The notes under the pieces: model-generated | Database searches by the model: none | The model's input: the letters and a program-made list of their open reading frames with translations, nothing else | What the model was told of the DNA's origin: nothing | Origin: Actinomycetota bacterium | Lineage (GTDB): Bacteria > Actinomycetota > Acidimicrobiia > Acidimicrobiales > Ilumatobacteraceae | NCBI GenBank assembly: GCA_026393475.1 | Contig: JAPLAA010000107.1 | Span: 1 to 45,413 of the forward strand | DNA length: 45,413 nt | Direction: 5' to 3' | Shown: positions 1 to 9,389 of the stretch, piece after piece | Position numbering within the stretch: position 1 is the first letter of the stretch | How the letters are laid out: the number at the start of each line of letters is the position of its first letter | Made by a program: the position numbers and the translations under genes

Positions 1-160
1 GCTCGCTCTCCAGGATCGACGCGATATCGTCCTGGCTGAGTTCCCGGTCATCGACCGCAGCGACTCGGTCGGTCTCGAACGTGGCGCATCCGACGGTCCC
101 CACCGCAACGAGGAGCGCAGTTGCGACGACGAGGGAGCTACGAACGAATCGACTTGTCAC
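1..160 (-). CDS. N-terminus of a secreted lipoprotein, possibly SurA/PrsA-like foldase (partial)
   Basis: Only the first 53 codons are inside the window; the gene runs off the left edge. It starts with GTG at 160. A basic N-terminus (MTSRFVRSS) leads into a hydrophobic stretch and a lipobox-like TVGC, so I read it as a lipoprotein anchored outside the membrane. The mature part begins with a segment (RVAAVDDRELSQDDIASIL) that resembles the first helix region of SurA_N/PrsA peptidyl-prolyl isomerases, where a 'V-nG-x-x-I-t-r-x-e' pattern is typical. It lies just downstream of the DUF4032 gene on the same strand. The secretion signal is seen directly; the foldase assignment is an inference from a short stretch. 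Confidence 0.6.
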   Translation of the reverse strand, partial: MTSRFVRSSLVVATALLVAVGTVGCATFETDRVAAVDDRELSQDDIASILESE

Positions 161-195
161 GGGAGCAGACGTTAGCGGTCGGCCCACCGGCCGAC

Positions 196-1530
196 TCAGT
201 CTCCGGCCTCGTCGGCCTCGACGTGTGCCACGGGCAACTCCTCGGGCGACTCCTCGGGCAACTCCGCGGGGCGGGCCATGTCGGCGGTGATCGCCTGGAG
301 CTCCTGGGTGAGGGGCGGCAGGGTGATCTGTTCGTGGCGGGCCGGGGTGAGGACATTGCGCACGTACGAGTCGATCGTGTCGGCCATGCCGACGTCGTAG
401 CCGGCCGCCTCGGAGATGAACCAGCGGTGTTCGAGCACCTGGTGGTACAGCTCGGCCGGTTCGAGCTTGCCGGCCAGGTCGCTCGGGATCGCGGCGATCG
501 TCGGTTCGAACCGCTCGTCCATCCAGCGTGCGGCGGCGACCGCCTCGCGGACGCGCTTGCCCGAACGGCCCTCGAGGGTGGTGCCGTAGCGCCGGATGTC
601 GTGGAGGAGCCGTCTCGCCTGGTTCTCGCCGGCGACGATGCCGGTGAGCGCCTTGAGTCGTTGGGCGTGGAAGCCGTGTTCGACCACGCGGGGTACGAGG
701 CGGAGGTGGGTGCCGCTGGCGACGCTCACGAGCTCGAGCTCCGACGCGTCGAAGCCGAGGTCGTGCAGCCGGCGGAGGCGTTGGTCGACGCGGAAGGTCT
801 CGTCGACCCGGAACTCTTCGGTGAGGGTGAGCTCGGCCCACAACCGGGAGTAGCTCTCCTCGATCGCGAGCGCCGTCTCGATCGGGTCGATCCCGTCGGC
901 GAGGAGCCCGCCGGCCTGGAGATCGATCAGGTCGCCCGCCACGTTCTGAGTGGCGATCTCGAGGTCGAGTCGACGCTGGCCGTCGCTGAGCGACTCGTGC
1001 AGCTCACCGGTCTCGACGTCGATGATGTACGCCTGGAGCGCGTCGGCGTCACGGCGGAAGAGCGTGTTCGACAGCGAGCAGTCGCCCCAGTAGAAGCCGG
1101 CGAGGTGCAGCCGCACGAGCAGGCCGGCGAGTGAGTCGAGCAGCCGTTCGCCGAGGTACGGGATCTGCAGGCCGCGACCGCTGAGGAGGATGCGGTAGGG
1201 AAGCGAGTAGTCGACGTGGCGGGTGATCAGCAGCCCCTCGCCGGGGCCGCCGTCGTCGTCGACCCGACCGGTGACGACCCCGACCACCTCGGCGGTGGGG
1301 AGGCCGTGTTCGACCAGTTGGCGCAGCAGTCGGTACTCGCGCTCCGCGAGCAGATCGGGCAGCTCCTTGACCACGTAGGCCGTGTCGGGGGTCTCGACCA
1401 TGCGAACGACGTGTCGGTGCAGGCCCATCACCGAGTGCATGCCGTCGATGTCCCAGTCGTCGAGCCGCGTGGTGAGCGGCCACGACACGACCGCGGTGTG
1501 CTCGGCTGGTTTGGCGAGCTGGAGGCGCAT
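196..1530 (-). CDS. DUF4032 protein with a kinase-like fold
   Basis: This 444-residue protein matches what I know of the actinobacterial DUF4032 family, whose N-terminal half resembles lipopolysaccharide/aminoglycoside kinases. The visible kinase-like features are a lysine in VVKELP (about residue 55), a catalytic-loop-like WGDCSLSN (about 148-155) and a metal-binding-like IDVETGE (about 170-176). The C-terminal half carries the DUF4032 region and ends in an acidic tail. The ATG at 1530 is three bases after the mfd stop, so the two are probably co-transcribed. The substrate is unknown, and activity as a real kinase is inferred from motifs only. Confidence 0.8.
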   Translation of the reverse strand: MRLQLAKPAEHTAVVSWPLTTRLDDWDIDGMHSVMGLHRHVVRMVETPDTAYVVKELPDLLAEREYRLLRQLVEHGLPTAEVVGVVTGRVDDDGGPGEGLLITRHVDYSLPYRILLSGRGLQIPYLGERLLDSLAGLLVRLHLAGFYWGDCSLSNTLFRRDADALQAYIIDVETGELHESLSDGQRRLDLEIATQNVAGDLIDLQAGGLLADGIDPIETALAIEESYSRLWAELTLTEEFRVDETFRVDQRLRRLHDLGFDASELELVSVASGTHLRLVPRVVEHGFHAQRLKALTGIVAGENQARRLLHDIRRYGTTLEGRSGKRVREAVAAARWMDERFEPTIAAIPSDLAGKLEPAELYHQVLEHRWFISEAAGYDVGMADTIDSYVRNVLTPARHEQITLPPLTQELQAITADMARPAELPEESPEELPVAHVEADEAGD

Positions 1531-1533
1531 GGG

Positions 1534-4500
1534 TCAGCGGGGCCGGCTGCTGATGACCCGGCCGCCGGCGGGAGCGGGGATCGACTCGGCAACGGTGTTC
1601 GGGCCGCCCGTCGGCGGGCCGTCGGGCGGGATGAGCTCACGCAGGAGACCGACGATGAACCGGGCAGGGGTGGCGCCGCGGGCGATCGGCACCACCAGCT
1701 GATCGGTGTCGTCCTTCAGGATCGCGGTGCGGGCGAGACGCTTCAGGCGCATGTCCTCGCTCACCTTGAGCCGCAGCGGCGCGAGGCGAGCGGCGTTCGA
1801 CTGGATGCTCACGTCCTTCAGGCCGAGGCGGTGGCACTCGGCCCGCAGGTACCCGACATCGAGGAGGGCGTCGGCCTCGGGCGGCACCGGGCCGTAGCGG
1901 TCCTCCCACTCGGTGCGGATGTCGTCGACCTCGGACGCGGTGGTGACGCCGGCGAGACGGCGGTACGCCTCGAGGCGCAGCTCCTCCTTGGTGACGTACT
2001 CCTTGGGCAGGTAGGCGTCGGTGGGCACGTCGAGCTTCACCTCGCTCACCGGCTTGGGGGCGTCGCCCTTCATCTCGCCGACGGCCTCGGTGACCATCTG
2101 GCAGTAGAGGTCGTAGCCGACCGCGGCGATGTGGCCGCTCTGGCTCTCGCCGAGCAGGTTGCCGGCGCCGCGGATCTCGAGGTCGCGCATCGCGATCTTG
2201 AAGCCGCTACCGAGGTCGGTCGCCTCGCCGATGGTGCGGAGGCGTTCGTACGCCTCCTCGGTGAGCCGCGCGTCCTGCGGGTGGAACAGGTAGGCGTAGG
2301 CGCGTGAACCGCTGCGGCCCACGCGGCCGCGCAGCTGGTGCATCTGGCCGAGGCCGAGCAGGTCGGCCCGCTCGACGACGAGGGTGTTGACGGTGGGCAT
2401 GTCGATGCCGCTCTCGATGATGGTGGTGCACACCAGCACGTCGAAGCGGCCCTCCCAGAAGTCGACGACCACCTGTTCGAGCGATCCTTCGTCCATCTGC
2501 CCGTGGGCGATCGCGATGCGGGCCTCGGGGACGAGCTCGCGGAGACGGTGGGCGCACTCGTCGATCGAGTTGACCCGGTTGTGCACCCAGAACACCTGAC
2601 CTTCGCGGAGGAGTTCACGGCGGATGGCCTCGACGGCCACGCGCTCGTCGTACTCGCCGACGAAGGTGAGGATCGGCTGGCGGTCGGCGGGTGGGGTCTG
2701 GAGCAGGCTGAGGTCGCGGATGCCGACCAGGCTCATCTCGAGCGTGCGCGGGATCGGGGTGGCGGACAGCGTGAGCACGTCGACGTTGGTCTTGAGCTTC
2801 TTCATCGACTCCTTGGCCTGCACGCCGAAGCGCTGCTCCTCGTCGACGACGAGCAGCCCGAGGTCCTTGAACTCGATGCCCTCGGCGAGCAGACGGTGGG
2901 TGCCGATGATGCAGTCGACCTCACCGGTCTTGAGACCCTCGATGACCTTCTTCGCCTCCTTCTGGGTGAGGAAGCGGCTGAGCACCTCGACGCGGATCGG
3001 GAAGCCGGCGAAACGGTCGGCGAAGGTGTTGCCGTGCTGGGTGGCGAGCAGCGTGGTGGGGGCGAGGACCGCGACCTGCTTGCCGTCCTGGATGGCTTTG
3101 AAGGCGGCGCGGACGGCCACCTCGGTCTTGCCGAAGCCGACGTCGCCGCACAGGAGCCGGTCCATCGGGAACGCTCGCTCCATGTCCTGCTTGATGTCGT
3201 CGAGCGCCTTCAGCTGGTCGGGGGTCTCCGCGTAGGGGAACGCGTCCTCCATGTCGACCTGCCACGGGGTGTCCTGTCCGAATGCGTGGCCGTGGGCGTT
3301 GACGCGCTTCTGGTAGAGCACGACGAGCTCCTGCGCGATCTCGCGCACGGCACTGCGCACCCGCGACTTGGCCTTCGCGAAGTCGGCGCCACCGAGGCGG
3401 TGCAGCGACGGCGTCTCGCCGCCGACGTACTGGCGGAGGGTGTCGATCTGGTCGCTCGGCACGTAGAGCTTGTCGCCGCCCTTGTACGACAGGAGCAGGT
3501 AGTCGCGCTCCACACCGCCGATGGTGCGCTTCACCATGCCGTCGTACTGGCCGACGCCGTGCTGGTGGTGCACGACGTAGTTGCCGGGCTTCAGGTCCTC
3601 GAAGAAGCCGGCGCTCTGGCGCTTGCGCGGGCGCGACTGTCGGTGTGCCCGGCGCCGACCGGTGAGGTCTCCCTCGGCGACGACGGCGAGTTTCGCCGCC
3701 GGCAGGAGGAAGCCGCGGTGCAGCGGCGCGGTGACCACGTAGCCGCCGGGCTTCGAGAGGTCGGTGGTGTCGGTGGCGGCCTTGAACTCGAGGCCGCGGT
3801 CGCGCAACAGCGCCGCGAGCCGTTGGGCCGAGCCGTCGCCGTCGGCGGCGACGACCACCCGGTACTGGTCGACGAGGAGTTCGCGCAGGCGTGTGGCCAG
3901 CCCTTCGCCGTCGCCGACCACGGGCCCCCAGCCGCTGGCGGACACGGTGGGCGCATCGGGACCGGACGGGGTCGAACTGATCGTCCACGTCTGCTGGCCG
4001 GCGCCGAGGACGCGGTCGGTCTCGGCGTGCAGGCGGGGGAACTGACGCTCGGCATCGCGGGCCCACGTGCTGGCGAGCGTGCGGGCGAGGTCGTCCTCCT
4101 CGGCGAGGAGGTCGTTGGCCCGGTCGCGCATGCGCCGCGGTTCGAGCAGCACCACCTTCGCGGTGTCGGGGAGCACGTCGGTGATCAGCTCGTCCTCGCG
4201 GACGAGCCACGGCACCCAGCTCTCCATGCCGTCGAACAGGCTGCCCTCGGCAAGGCGCTCCCAGTGTTCGCGACCCCAGGGCTCCTCGCCGACGAGCTCG
4301 GCGGCGCGGGCGCGCACGGCGTCGCTCGGCATCAGCTCGCGGGCCGGGAAGATCAGCACCTCGTCGAGGTCGTTCGTGCTCCGCTGGTCGTTGACGGTGA
4401 ACTCGGTGAGGCGGTCGACCTCGTCGCCCCACAGGTCGATGCGGATCGGGGCGTCGGCGGTCGACGGGAACACGTCGATGATCGCGCCGCGCCGGGCGAC

Positions 4501-5013
4501 CTCGCCGCGGTGCTCGACCAGTTCCTCGCGCCGATAGCCCATGTGCACGAGCCGGGTGAGCACGTCGTCCGCGTCGAGCATGTCGTTGGGCCGGATTCGG
4601 ATCGGCTCGACGGAGGTGGCGTCGGGCCCGAGCTTCTGCAGCAGGGCGCGCACGCCGGTGACGACGATCGCCGGCATCCGATCGGGGGTCCGCAGACGCC
4701 ACAACACCTCGAGCCGGCGTCCCATCGTCTCCACGCTCGGGCTCACGCGCTCGAACGGCAGGGTCTCCCACGCGGGGAACAGCACCACGTCGCCGCGGGG
4801 CATGAACTGGGCGAGATCGTCGAACAGCTGACCGGCGTCGCTGCCGGTCGGTGTGGCGACGAGCAGGGGACGGCGGCCGCCGAGCTGGGCGAGGGCGGCG
4901 ATCGCGACGGCTCGCGCCGACTCGGGCACCGCGACGAGCGCGTAGGGGTCGCCGAAGGCGTGGGTGAGCCCCGGATCGGCACGGAGCAGCGGTGGCAGTT
5001 CGGCGAGCGACAT
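1534..5013 (-). CDS. mfd: Transcription-repair coupling factor Mfd
   Basis: Mfd is a DNA translocase that removes RNA polymerase stalled at lesions and recruits UvrA. The protein is 1159 residues, normal for the family. An N-terminal UvrB-homology module is followed by the CarD-like polymerase-binding domain (about residue 470-535, beginning near LKPGNYVVHHQHGVGQYDG) and the RecG-like helicase with Walker A GDVGFGKTE (about 622), Walker B VVDEEQRFG (about 720) and LSATPIPRTL, then the D7 C-terminal domain. I chose the ATG at 5013 because a G-rich ribosome site lies just upstream and MSLAELPPLL looks like a natural start; an in-frame GTG at 5049 adds 12 residues. The DUF4032 gene follows after 3 bases. 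Confidence 0.97.
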   Translation of the reverse strand: MSLAELPPLLRADPGLTHAFGDPYALVAVPESARAVAIAALAQLGGRRPLLVATPTGSDAGQLFDDLAQFMPRGDVVLFPAWETLPFERVSPSVETMGRRLEVLWRLRTPDRMPAIVVTGVRALLQKLGPDATSVEPIRIRPNDMLDADDVLTRLVHMGYRREELVEHRGEVARRGAIIDVFPSTADAPIRIDLWGDEVDRLTEFTVNDQRSTNDLDEVLIFPARELMPSDAVRARAAELVGEEPWGREHWERLAEGSLFDGMESWVPWLVREDELITDVLPDTAKVVLLEPRRMRDRANDLLAEEDDLARTLASTWARDAERQFPRLHAETDRVLGAGQQTWTISSTPSGPDAPTVSASGWGPVVGDGEGLATRLRELLVDQYRVVVAADGDGSAQRLAALLRDRGLEFKAATDTTDLSKPGGYVVTAPLHRGFLLPAAKLAVVAEGDLTGRRRAHRQSRPRKRQSAGFFEDLKPGNYVVHHQHGVGQYDGMVKRTIGGVERDYLLLSYKGGDKLYVPSDQIDTLRQYVGGETPSLHRLGGADFAKAKSRVRSAVREIAQELVVLYQKRVNAHGHAFGQDTPWQVDMEDAFPYAETPDQLKALDDIKQDMERAFPMDRLLCGDVGFGKTEVAVRAAFKAIQDGKQVAVLAPTTLLATQHGNTFADRFAGFPIRVEVLSRFLTQKEAKKVIEGLKTGEVDCIIGTHRLLAEGIEFKDLGLLVVDEEQRFGVQAKESMKKLKTNVDVLTLSATPIPRTLEMSLVGIRDLSLLQTPPADRQPILTFVGEYDERVAVEAIRRELLREGQVFWVHNRVNSIDECAHRLRELVPEARIAIAHGQMDEGSLEQVVVDFWEGRFDVLVCTTIIESGIDMPTVNTLVVERADLLGLGQMHQLRGRVGRSGSRAYAYLFHPQDARLTEEAYERLRTIGEATDLGSGFKIAMRDLEIRGAGNLLGESQSGHIAAVGYDLYCQMVTEAVGEMKGDAPKPVSEVKLDVPTDAYLPKEYVTKEELRLEAYRRLAGVTTASEVDDIRTEWEDRYGPVPPEADALLDVGYLRAECHRLGLKDVSIQSNAARLAPLRLKVSEDMRLKRLARTAILKDDTDQLVVPIARGATPARFIVGLLRELIPPDGPPTGGPNTVAESIPAPAGGRVISSRPR

Positions 5014-5080
5014 CTGGCCCCCGAGGGTACCCACCGCGACCGCCCGCAACCCCGTGCCAACCGTCGCCGCCGACCGGTGC

Positions 5081-5123
5081 TTCGTGAGCGAAACGCCGCG
5101 TCACGCGGCGTTTCGCTCACGAA
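5081..5123. repeat. 43-bp near-perfect odd palindrome between mfd and the ABC-F gene
   Basis: Two 21-base arms, beginning TTCGTGAGCGAAACG and mirrored exactly, flank a single C. A third copy of the outer half (TCGCTCACGAA) lies at 5165-5175. The palindrome sits in the 267-bp divergent gap between mfd (start 5013) and the ABC-F gene (start 5281), so it is not a terminator for either. It could be an operator for a dimeric regulator, a cruciform-forming element or a member of a dispersed repeat family. I saw no other copy in the window. Confidence 0.75.
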
Positions 5124-5280
5124 CCGACGACGTTCGAGAGCCGGATGCGCCGATATGGCGCATGTCGCTCACGAAGCACATGGCAGGATGGGGTCGTGCT
5201 GTGAGTCGACGTTCCCGAGCCCGTCCCGCCGTCCGATGTCCGATGCCCGACGTCGCGGCCCTTGCCTCCAGGAGAACCTC

Positions 5281-6933
5281 GTGACCACCGCTTCGCTCCA
5301 CGCCAAGCACCTCAAGCTCACCCTCGGTCGAACTGTCGTGTTCGACGACACCGAGCTCCAGCTCGCCGCCGGTTGGCGCGTCGGACTCGTCGGCCCCAAC
5401 GGCGTCGGCAAGAGCACCCTGCTGCGCGTGTTCGCCGACCTGCAGCGAGTCGACGAGGGCAAGGTCGTGCGCATGCCGGCCGACGCGACCGTCGGCTACC
5501 TCCCGCAGGAACCCGACCGCAGCGATCACGAGACCGTGCTCGAGTTCCTCGGTCGACGCACGGGCGTGGCCGAGGCCTCGGCCGAACTCGACGCTGCGAC
5601 CGCGGCGCTCGCCGGCGGCGAACCGGGCAGCGACGACCGGTACAGCACGGCGCTCGACCGCTGGCTCCACCTCGGTGGTGCCGACCTCGACACCCGCATC
5701 GGGCCCGTGTGGGACGAGCTCGGCCTCACCCCGCGACTGCTCGATCAGGCGATGGCGACGCTGTCGGGTGGTGAGGCCGCCCGGGTGGGTCTGGCCGCGT
5801 TGCTGCTCGCCCGCTTCGACGTGTTCCTGCTCGACGAGCCAACCAACGACCTCGACCTCGACGGCCTCGCCCGTCTCGAACGCTGGGTGCTCGACCGCCA
5901 GGGTGCGGTCGCGATCGTGAGTCACGACCGGGCGTTCCTGCGACGAACCGTCACCCATGTCGCCGAGCTCGACGAGTTCACCCATCGCATCACGGTGACG
6001 GGTGGCGGCTGGGACGCCTACCTCGCCGAGCGCGAGGTCGCGGCACGCCACGCCCGAGAGCGCTACGAGGAGTACGCCGACAAGAAGGCGACCCTCGCCG
6101 GCCGCGCCCAGCGCGAGCGTGAGTGGGCCACACAGGGACTCAGCAAGGCCAAGCGGAAACCCGACGACGGCGACAAGCACATCAAGTCGTTCAAGGTCAA
6201 CCAGAGCGAGCAGCTCGCCGGCAAAGCGGCCCGCACCGAGAAGGCGATGGAGCGCCTCGAGGTGGTGGAGGAACCGCGCGAGGCATGGCAGCTGCGGCTC
6301 ACCTTCGGCGAGACGGCCCGCAGTGGCGACGTCGTCGTCCGACTCACCCACGCCGTCGTACGTGCCGGTGACTTCACGCTCGGCCCGATCGAACTCGACA
6401 TCGGTGCGGGCGAGCGGATCGCGATCGTCGGCCACAACGGCAGCGGCAAGAGCACCCTCATCGACGTGATCCTCGGTCGACGCCCGCTCGACGAGGGCGA
6501 GCGATGGTTCGGCCCGGGTGTGGTGGTGGGCGAGCTCGAACAGCGGCGCGAGCAGCTCGCCGACGACGACACGGTGCTCGACGCGTTCATGCGCGCCACC
6601 GGCATGACCGTCCCCGATGCGCGCACGCTCCTCGCGAAGTTCGGCATCGGAGCCAACGAGGTCGGCCGGCCGACGGTGTCGCTGTCGCCCGGTGAGCGGA
6701 CGCGCGCGGTGCTCGCGCTGCTGATGGCCAACGGCACCAACTGCCTCGTGCTCGACGAGCCGACCAACCATCTCGACCTGCCGGCGATCGAGCAGCTCGA
6801 GATCGCGCTCGACGCCTTTCAGGGCACGGTGCTGCTCGTCACCCACGACCGCGACCTGCTCCAGCACGTGCGCCTCACACGTACCGTTCGGCTGGAAGCG
6901 GGCCGCATCGTCGAGGACCGGCCGGCCGGCTGA
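5281..6933 (+). CDS. ABC-F family ATP-binding protein
   Basis: This is a 550-residue protein with two ABC ATPase domains and no membrane segments, as in ribosome-associated ABC-F proteins (EttA/Uup/antibiotic-resistance type). Domain 1 has Walker A GPNGVGKST (about 39), signature LSGGEAARVG (about 160) and Walker B LLDEPTNDLDL (about 183). Domain 2 has GHNGSGKST (about 383), an altered signature LSPGERTR (about 467) and LVLDEPTNHLDL (about 490). The charged linker (KKATLAGRAQREREW..) lies between them. GTG at 5281 is chosen because AGGAG is 6 bases upstream; the same frame stays open far upstream but only as antisense to mfd. The subfamily cannot be decided by eye. Confidence 0.93.
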   Translation: MTTASLHAKHLKLTLGRTVVFDDTELQLAAGWRVGLVGPNGVGKSTLLRVFADLQRVDEGKVVRMPADATVGYLPQEPDRSDHETVLEFLGRRTGVAEASAELDAATAALAGGEPGSDDRYSTALDRWLHLGGADLDTRIGPVWDELGLTPRLLDQAMATLSGGEAARVGLAALLLARFDVFLLDEPTNDLDLDGLARLERWVLDRQGAVAIVSHDRAFLRRTVTHVAELDEFTHRITVTGGGWDAYLAEREVAARHARERYEEYADKKATLAGRAQREREWATQGLSKAKRKPDDGDKHIKSFKVNQSEQLAGKAARTEKAMERLEVVEEPREAWQLRLTFGETARSGDVVVRLTHAVVRAGDFTLGPIELDIGAGERIAIVGHNGSGKSTLIDVILGRRPLDEGERWFGPGVVVGELEQRREQLADDDTVLDAFMRATGMTVPDARTLLAKFGIGANEVGRPTVSLSPGERTRAVLALLMANGTNCLVLDEPTNHLDLPAIEQLEIALDAFQGTVLLVTHDRDLLQHVRLTRTVRLEAGRIVEDRPAG

Positions 6934-6937
6934 CGTA

Positions 6938-6958
6938 CCGCGGCGCGGTCAGCCGCGG
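6938..6958. terminator. Hairpin between convergent ABC-F and LLM oxidoreductase genes
   Basis: CCGCGGC and GCCGCGG form a perfect 7-bp GC stem with a 7-base loop. It sits directly after the ABC-F stop and overlaps the stop codon of the convergent oxidoreductase gene, a position suiting a bidirectional terminator. There is no T-run, so this rests on the stem and position alone. Confidence 0.45.
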
Positions 6959-7911
6959 GCCATGACCATGAAGCGTCGGAGCTCGCCGGCGATGTCGGGT
7001 CCGGCGGGCTGGTAGGCGATCTCGGTCGCTCCCCGCGTCGCCTGGTGCTCGAGGTGCGCCCGCCAGGCGTCGGCGGTGCGGGCGTAGCCGAGCATCGCCA
7101 GCAGATCGCCGGTCACGACGAGCCGGTCGCGTTCGTTGGCCTCGATCAGATGGCCCTCGTGCTGCGCCAGGTGACGCTCACGCTCGGGGAACTCCTCGAG
7201 TGCGGCGATCCACCGGTCGCCGCCGGGCAGCGAACCGGCCTGGCCGCGCAGGTGGAGGGCGTGGAACGCGAGCCCTCCGGCGTGGCCGGCGGCGGCCATC
7301 GCCCGGTCGCTCCCCGCGTCCTCGCCGTCGTCGAGCACCGTGCCGAACGTGAGCACCGAGCACTGGTCGAACCCATCGGTGGGCGAGGTGACGAACACCC
7401 CGTCGCCGAGCTCGTGCGCGACGGCCTCGCCCTTCGGGCCGCCGGTGCCGAGGATCATCGGCACGCGCACCGGGCGCGGCGCGCCGTACCCGTCGGGATG
7501 CATCATCCGGATCGGTGCACCTTCCCATTCGACGGTGTCGCCGGCGAGCAGGCCCTGCACGGCGAGCACGTACTCGCGGACGAACGACCACCGGAGCGGC
7601 TTCTGGCCGAGCGTCAGCCGACCGGTGAAGCCCGAACCGATCGCCACGTTCACCCGACCCGGCGCGAGCGCGGCGAGGGTGCCGATCGCCGCGGCCGTCA
7701 CCATCGGGTGCCGCAGCGAGGGGATCGCGACGCCCGGCCCGATCTCGATGGTCGACGTGCGCCGAGCACACTCGGCGAGCACCATCCACACGTCGGGATA
7801 CAGCGCGGGCGAGTCGTACAGCCAGGCCCGGCGATAGCCGAGCTCCTCGGCCAGGGCCACGTGCTCGGGGGTGGCCATCGATGTCGCGAACGCACAGGAG
7901 ATGTCGACCAT
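6949..7911 (-). CDS. LLM-class (luciferase-like) F420/flavin-dependent oxidoreductase
   Basis: This 320-residue protein has the TIM-barrel pattern of luciferase-like monooxygenases: ELGYRRAWLYDSP near the N-terminus, IEIGPGVAIPSLRHP (about 57-71), LAPGRVNVAIGSGFTGR, and a VPMILGTGGPKG strand. In actinobacteria most relatives use coenzyme F420, but FMN cannot be excluded. The substrate is unknown. It is the last gene of the glmU-prs-rplY-pth series, 53 bases after pth. There is no clear ribosome site; TACGTT lies 6 bases upstream of ATG, consistent with a leaderless transcript. Confidence 0.85.
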   Translation of the reverse strand: MVDISCAFATSMATPEHVALAEELGYRRAWLYDSPALYPDVWMVLAECARRTSTIEIGPGVAIPSLRHPMVTAAAIGTLAALAPGRVNVAIGSGFTGRLTLGQKPLRWSFVREYVLAVQGLLAGDTVEWEGAPIRMMHPDGYGAPRPVRVPMILGTGGPKGEAVAHELGDGVFVTSPTDGFDQCSVLTFGTVLDDGEDAGSDRAMAAAGHAGGLAFHALHLRGQAGSLPGGDRWIAALEEFPERERHLAQHEGHLIEANERDRLVVTGDLLAMLGYARTADAWRAHLEHQATRGATEIAYQPAGPDIAGELRRFMVMARG

Positions 7912-7964
7912 CGCTGGAACGTACTGCGTGGTCGAGGTTGCTCGGTGCAGCGCGAGCGGCAGGC

Positions 7965-8561
7965 TCAGTCGGGGATCGGGTCGAGCGTGGGGGAGTTGTA
8001 GATGCGCTGCGCGGCGTCGATGCCGTCGGTGAGGAGCACCTCGACCGCGTCGGCGGCGTGTTGCACGGCGACGTCGAGCAGCGCCCGCTCCTTGGGCGGC
8101 ATCTTCGACAGCACGTGGCCGGCGCCCTTCTCCTTCGACGGCGGCTTGCCGATGCCGATGCGGACGCGGAGGTAGTCCTGTGTGTGCAGATGCGCGGTGA
8201 TGCTGCGCAGACCGTTGTTGCCGGCGAGGCCGCCGCCGGCCTTCACCCGCACCACCCCGGGCGGGAGGTCGAGCTCGTCGTGGAGCACGATCAACTGGGT
8301 CGGCTCGGTGAGCCCGTGCCGCTTCATCAGCGGTCGCACCGCCTGGCCGCTCTCGTTCATGTAGGTGAGCGGGAAGGCGAGCACGACGCGGACACCCCGG
8401 AGGGTCGCGTCGGCGACCGTGGCCTGATCGCGGCCGGGCTTGAGGACCACGCCGGCGCGGCGGGCGAGCTCGTCGATGACGTCGGCGCCGACGTTGTGGC
8501 GCGTGCGTTCGTACTGCTTGCCGGGATTGCCGAGACCGACGACCAGGGCCTGGACGGACAC
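7965..8561 (-). CDS. pth: Peptidyl-tRNA hydrolase
   Basis: Pth releases tRNA from prematurely dropped peptidyl-tRNA in the cytoplasm. The 198-residue length is standard. Visible motifs are VVGLGNPGKQYERTRHNVG, containing the catalytic His, then TYMNESGQAV with its substrate-binding Asn, and VLHDELDLPPG with the catalytic Asp; GGGLAGNNGLRS follows. The start is GTG at 8561. It follows rplY on the same strand (77 bases), as in many actinobacteria. Confidence 0.96.
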   Translation of the reverse strand: MSVQALVVGLGNPGKQYERTRHNVGADVIDELARRAGVVLKPGRDQATVADATLRGVRVVLAFPLTYMNESGQAVRPLMKRHGLTEPTQLIVLHDELDLPPGVVRVKAGGGLAGNNGLRSITAHLHTQDYLRVRIGIGKPPSKEKGAGHVLSKMPPKERALLDVAVQHAADAVEVLLTDGIDAAQRIYNSPTLDPIPD

Positions 8562-8638
8562 GTCAGGGGACCGATCGACTCAGGTGACGGCTCGGGAGAC
8601 GAGGAGTGCTCAGCTGGAGGTGCGCCCGAAGGCGGACA

Positions 8639-9268
8639 TCACTCGGCGGCAGCGTCGCCGTCGCCGGCCTCGTCGCCCTCGGCGGCGGCCGCAGCGGCGG
8701 CTTCGATGCTGGCACGGTTCTGCAGCACGGTGACGACCGGCATGTCGGGATCGCCCACGGCGGTGACGCCGGCCGGCATCGGCACGTCGGCGAGACGGAT
8801 GACGTCGTGCGGCTGCATGTCGGTGATGTCGATCACGAACTCGTTCGGCATGTTGTTCGGGGTGGTGAGCACCTCGATGGTGTCGACCGACGGGTCGACG
8901 ATGCCGCCGGTGGCGACGACGGCCTTCGACTCACCCTCGAGGCGAACGGGCACCGACACGGTGATCTCCTCGTTCATGTTGACCTGGAGGAAGTCGATGT
9001 GGCTGACGGTGCGCTTGATCGGGTGGCGCTGGAGCTCCTTCACCACGGCCGGGTAGCTCTTGCCGTCGACCTCGAGCGAGAGGACGGTGTTGGAACCGGC
9101 CGGGCCGCTGAGGGCGAGGCGGAGGTCGCGACGCTCGACGGTGACGCTGATCGGCGACATGCCACGGCCGTAGAGCACGCCCGGGATGTGGCCCTCGGCG
9201 CGCAGGCGGCGGGACGAGGACGAGCCGGTGGGGCGGCCGGTGGTGGCGGAGAGCTTGGTTTGCGACAT
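8639..9268 (-). CDS. rplY: 50S ribosomal protein bL25 (CTC/TL5 long form)
   Basis: This 209-residue protein binds 5S rRNA in the large subunit. It starts MSQTKLSATTGRPTGSSSSR and has the conserved RRLRAEGHIPGVLYGRG segment of the N-terminal L25 domain, followed by the beta-rich CTC-type C-terminal domain and an acidic, alanine-rich tail typical of the general-stress long form. The ATG at 9268 has GAGG about 8 bases upstream; an upstream in-frame ATG at 9361 would add 31 unlikely residues. The gene lies between prs and pth. Confidence 0.95.
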   Translation of the reverse strand: MSQTKLSATTGRPTGSSSSRRLRAEGHIPGVLYGRGMSPISVTVERRDLRLALSGPAGSNTVLSLEVDGKSYPAVVKELQRHPIKRTVSHIDFLQVNMNEEITVSVPVRLEGESKAVVATGGIVDPSVDTIEVLTTPNNMPNEFVIDITDMQPHDVIRLADVPMPAGVTAVGDPDMPVVTVLQNRASIEAAAAAAAEGDEAGDGDAAAE

Positions 9269-9389
9269 GACAGAGCCTCGATCAGAGCGTGCATTCAGAA
9301 GCGATGCAGAACAGCCCGCAATGTTATCGGGGCGTCCACCGGAATCGCCACCCGCTGCCACGGGCGGCAGGGGACGGCATCTGACCTGG

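Noticed and set aside
5120..5136. CGAAC-N7-GTTCG inverted repeat near mfd, resembling an SOS/LexA box
   Set aside because: The actinobacterial LexA site has only four bases between GAAC and GTTC; here there are seven, so the spacing is wrong.
2338..5280. Long open frame on the plus strand running into the ABC-F gene
   Set aside because: It is antisense to mfd, shows no family motifs and is explained by high GC; the ABC-F start at 5281 has its own ribosome site.
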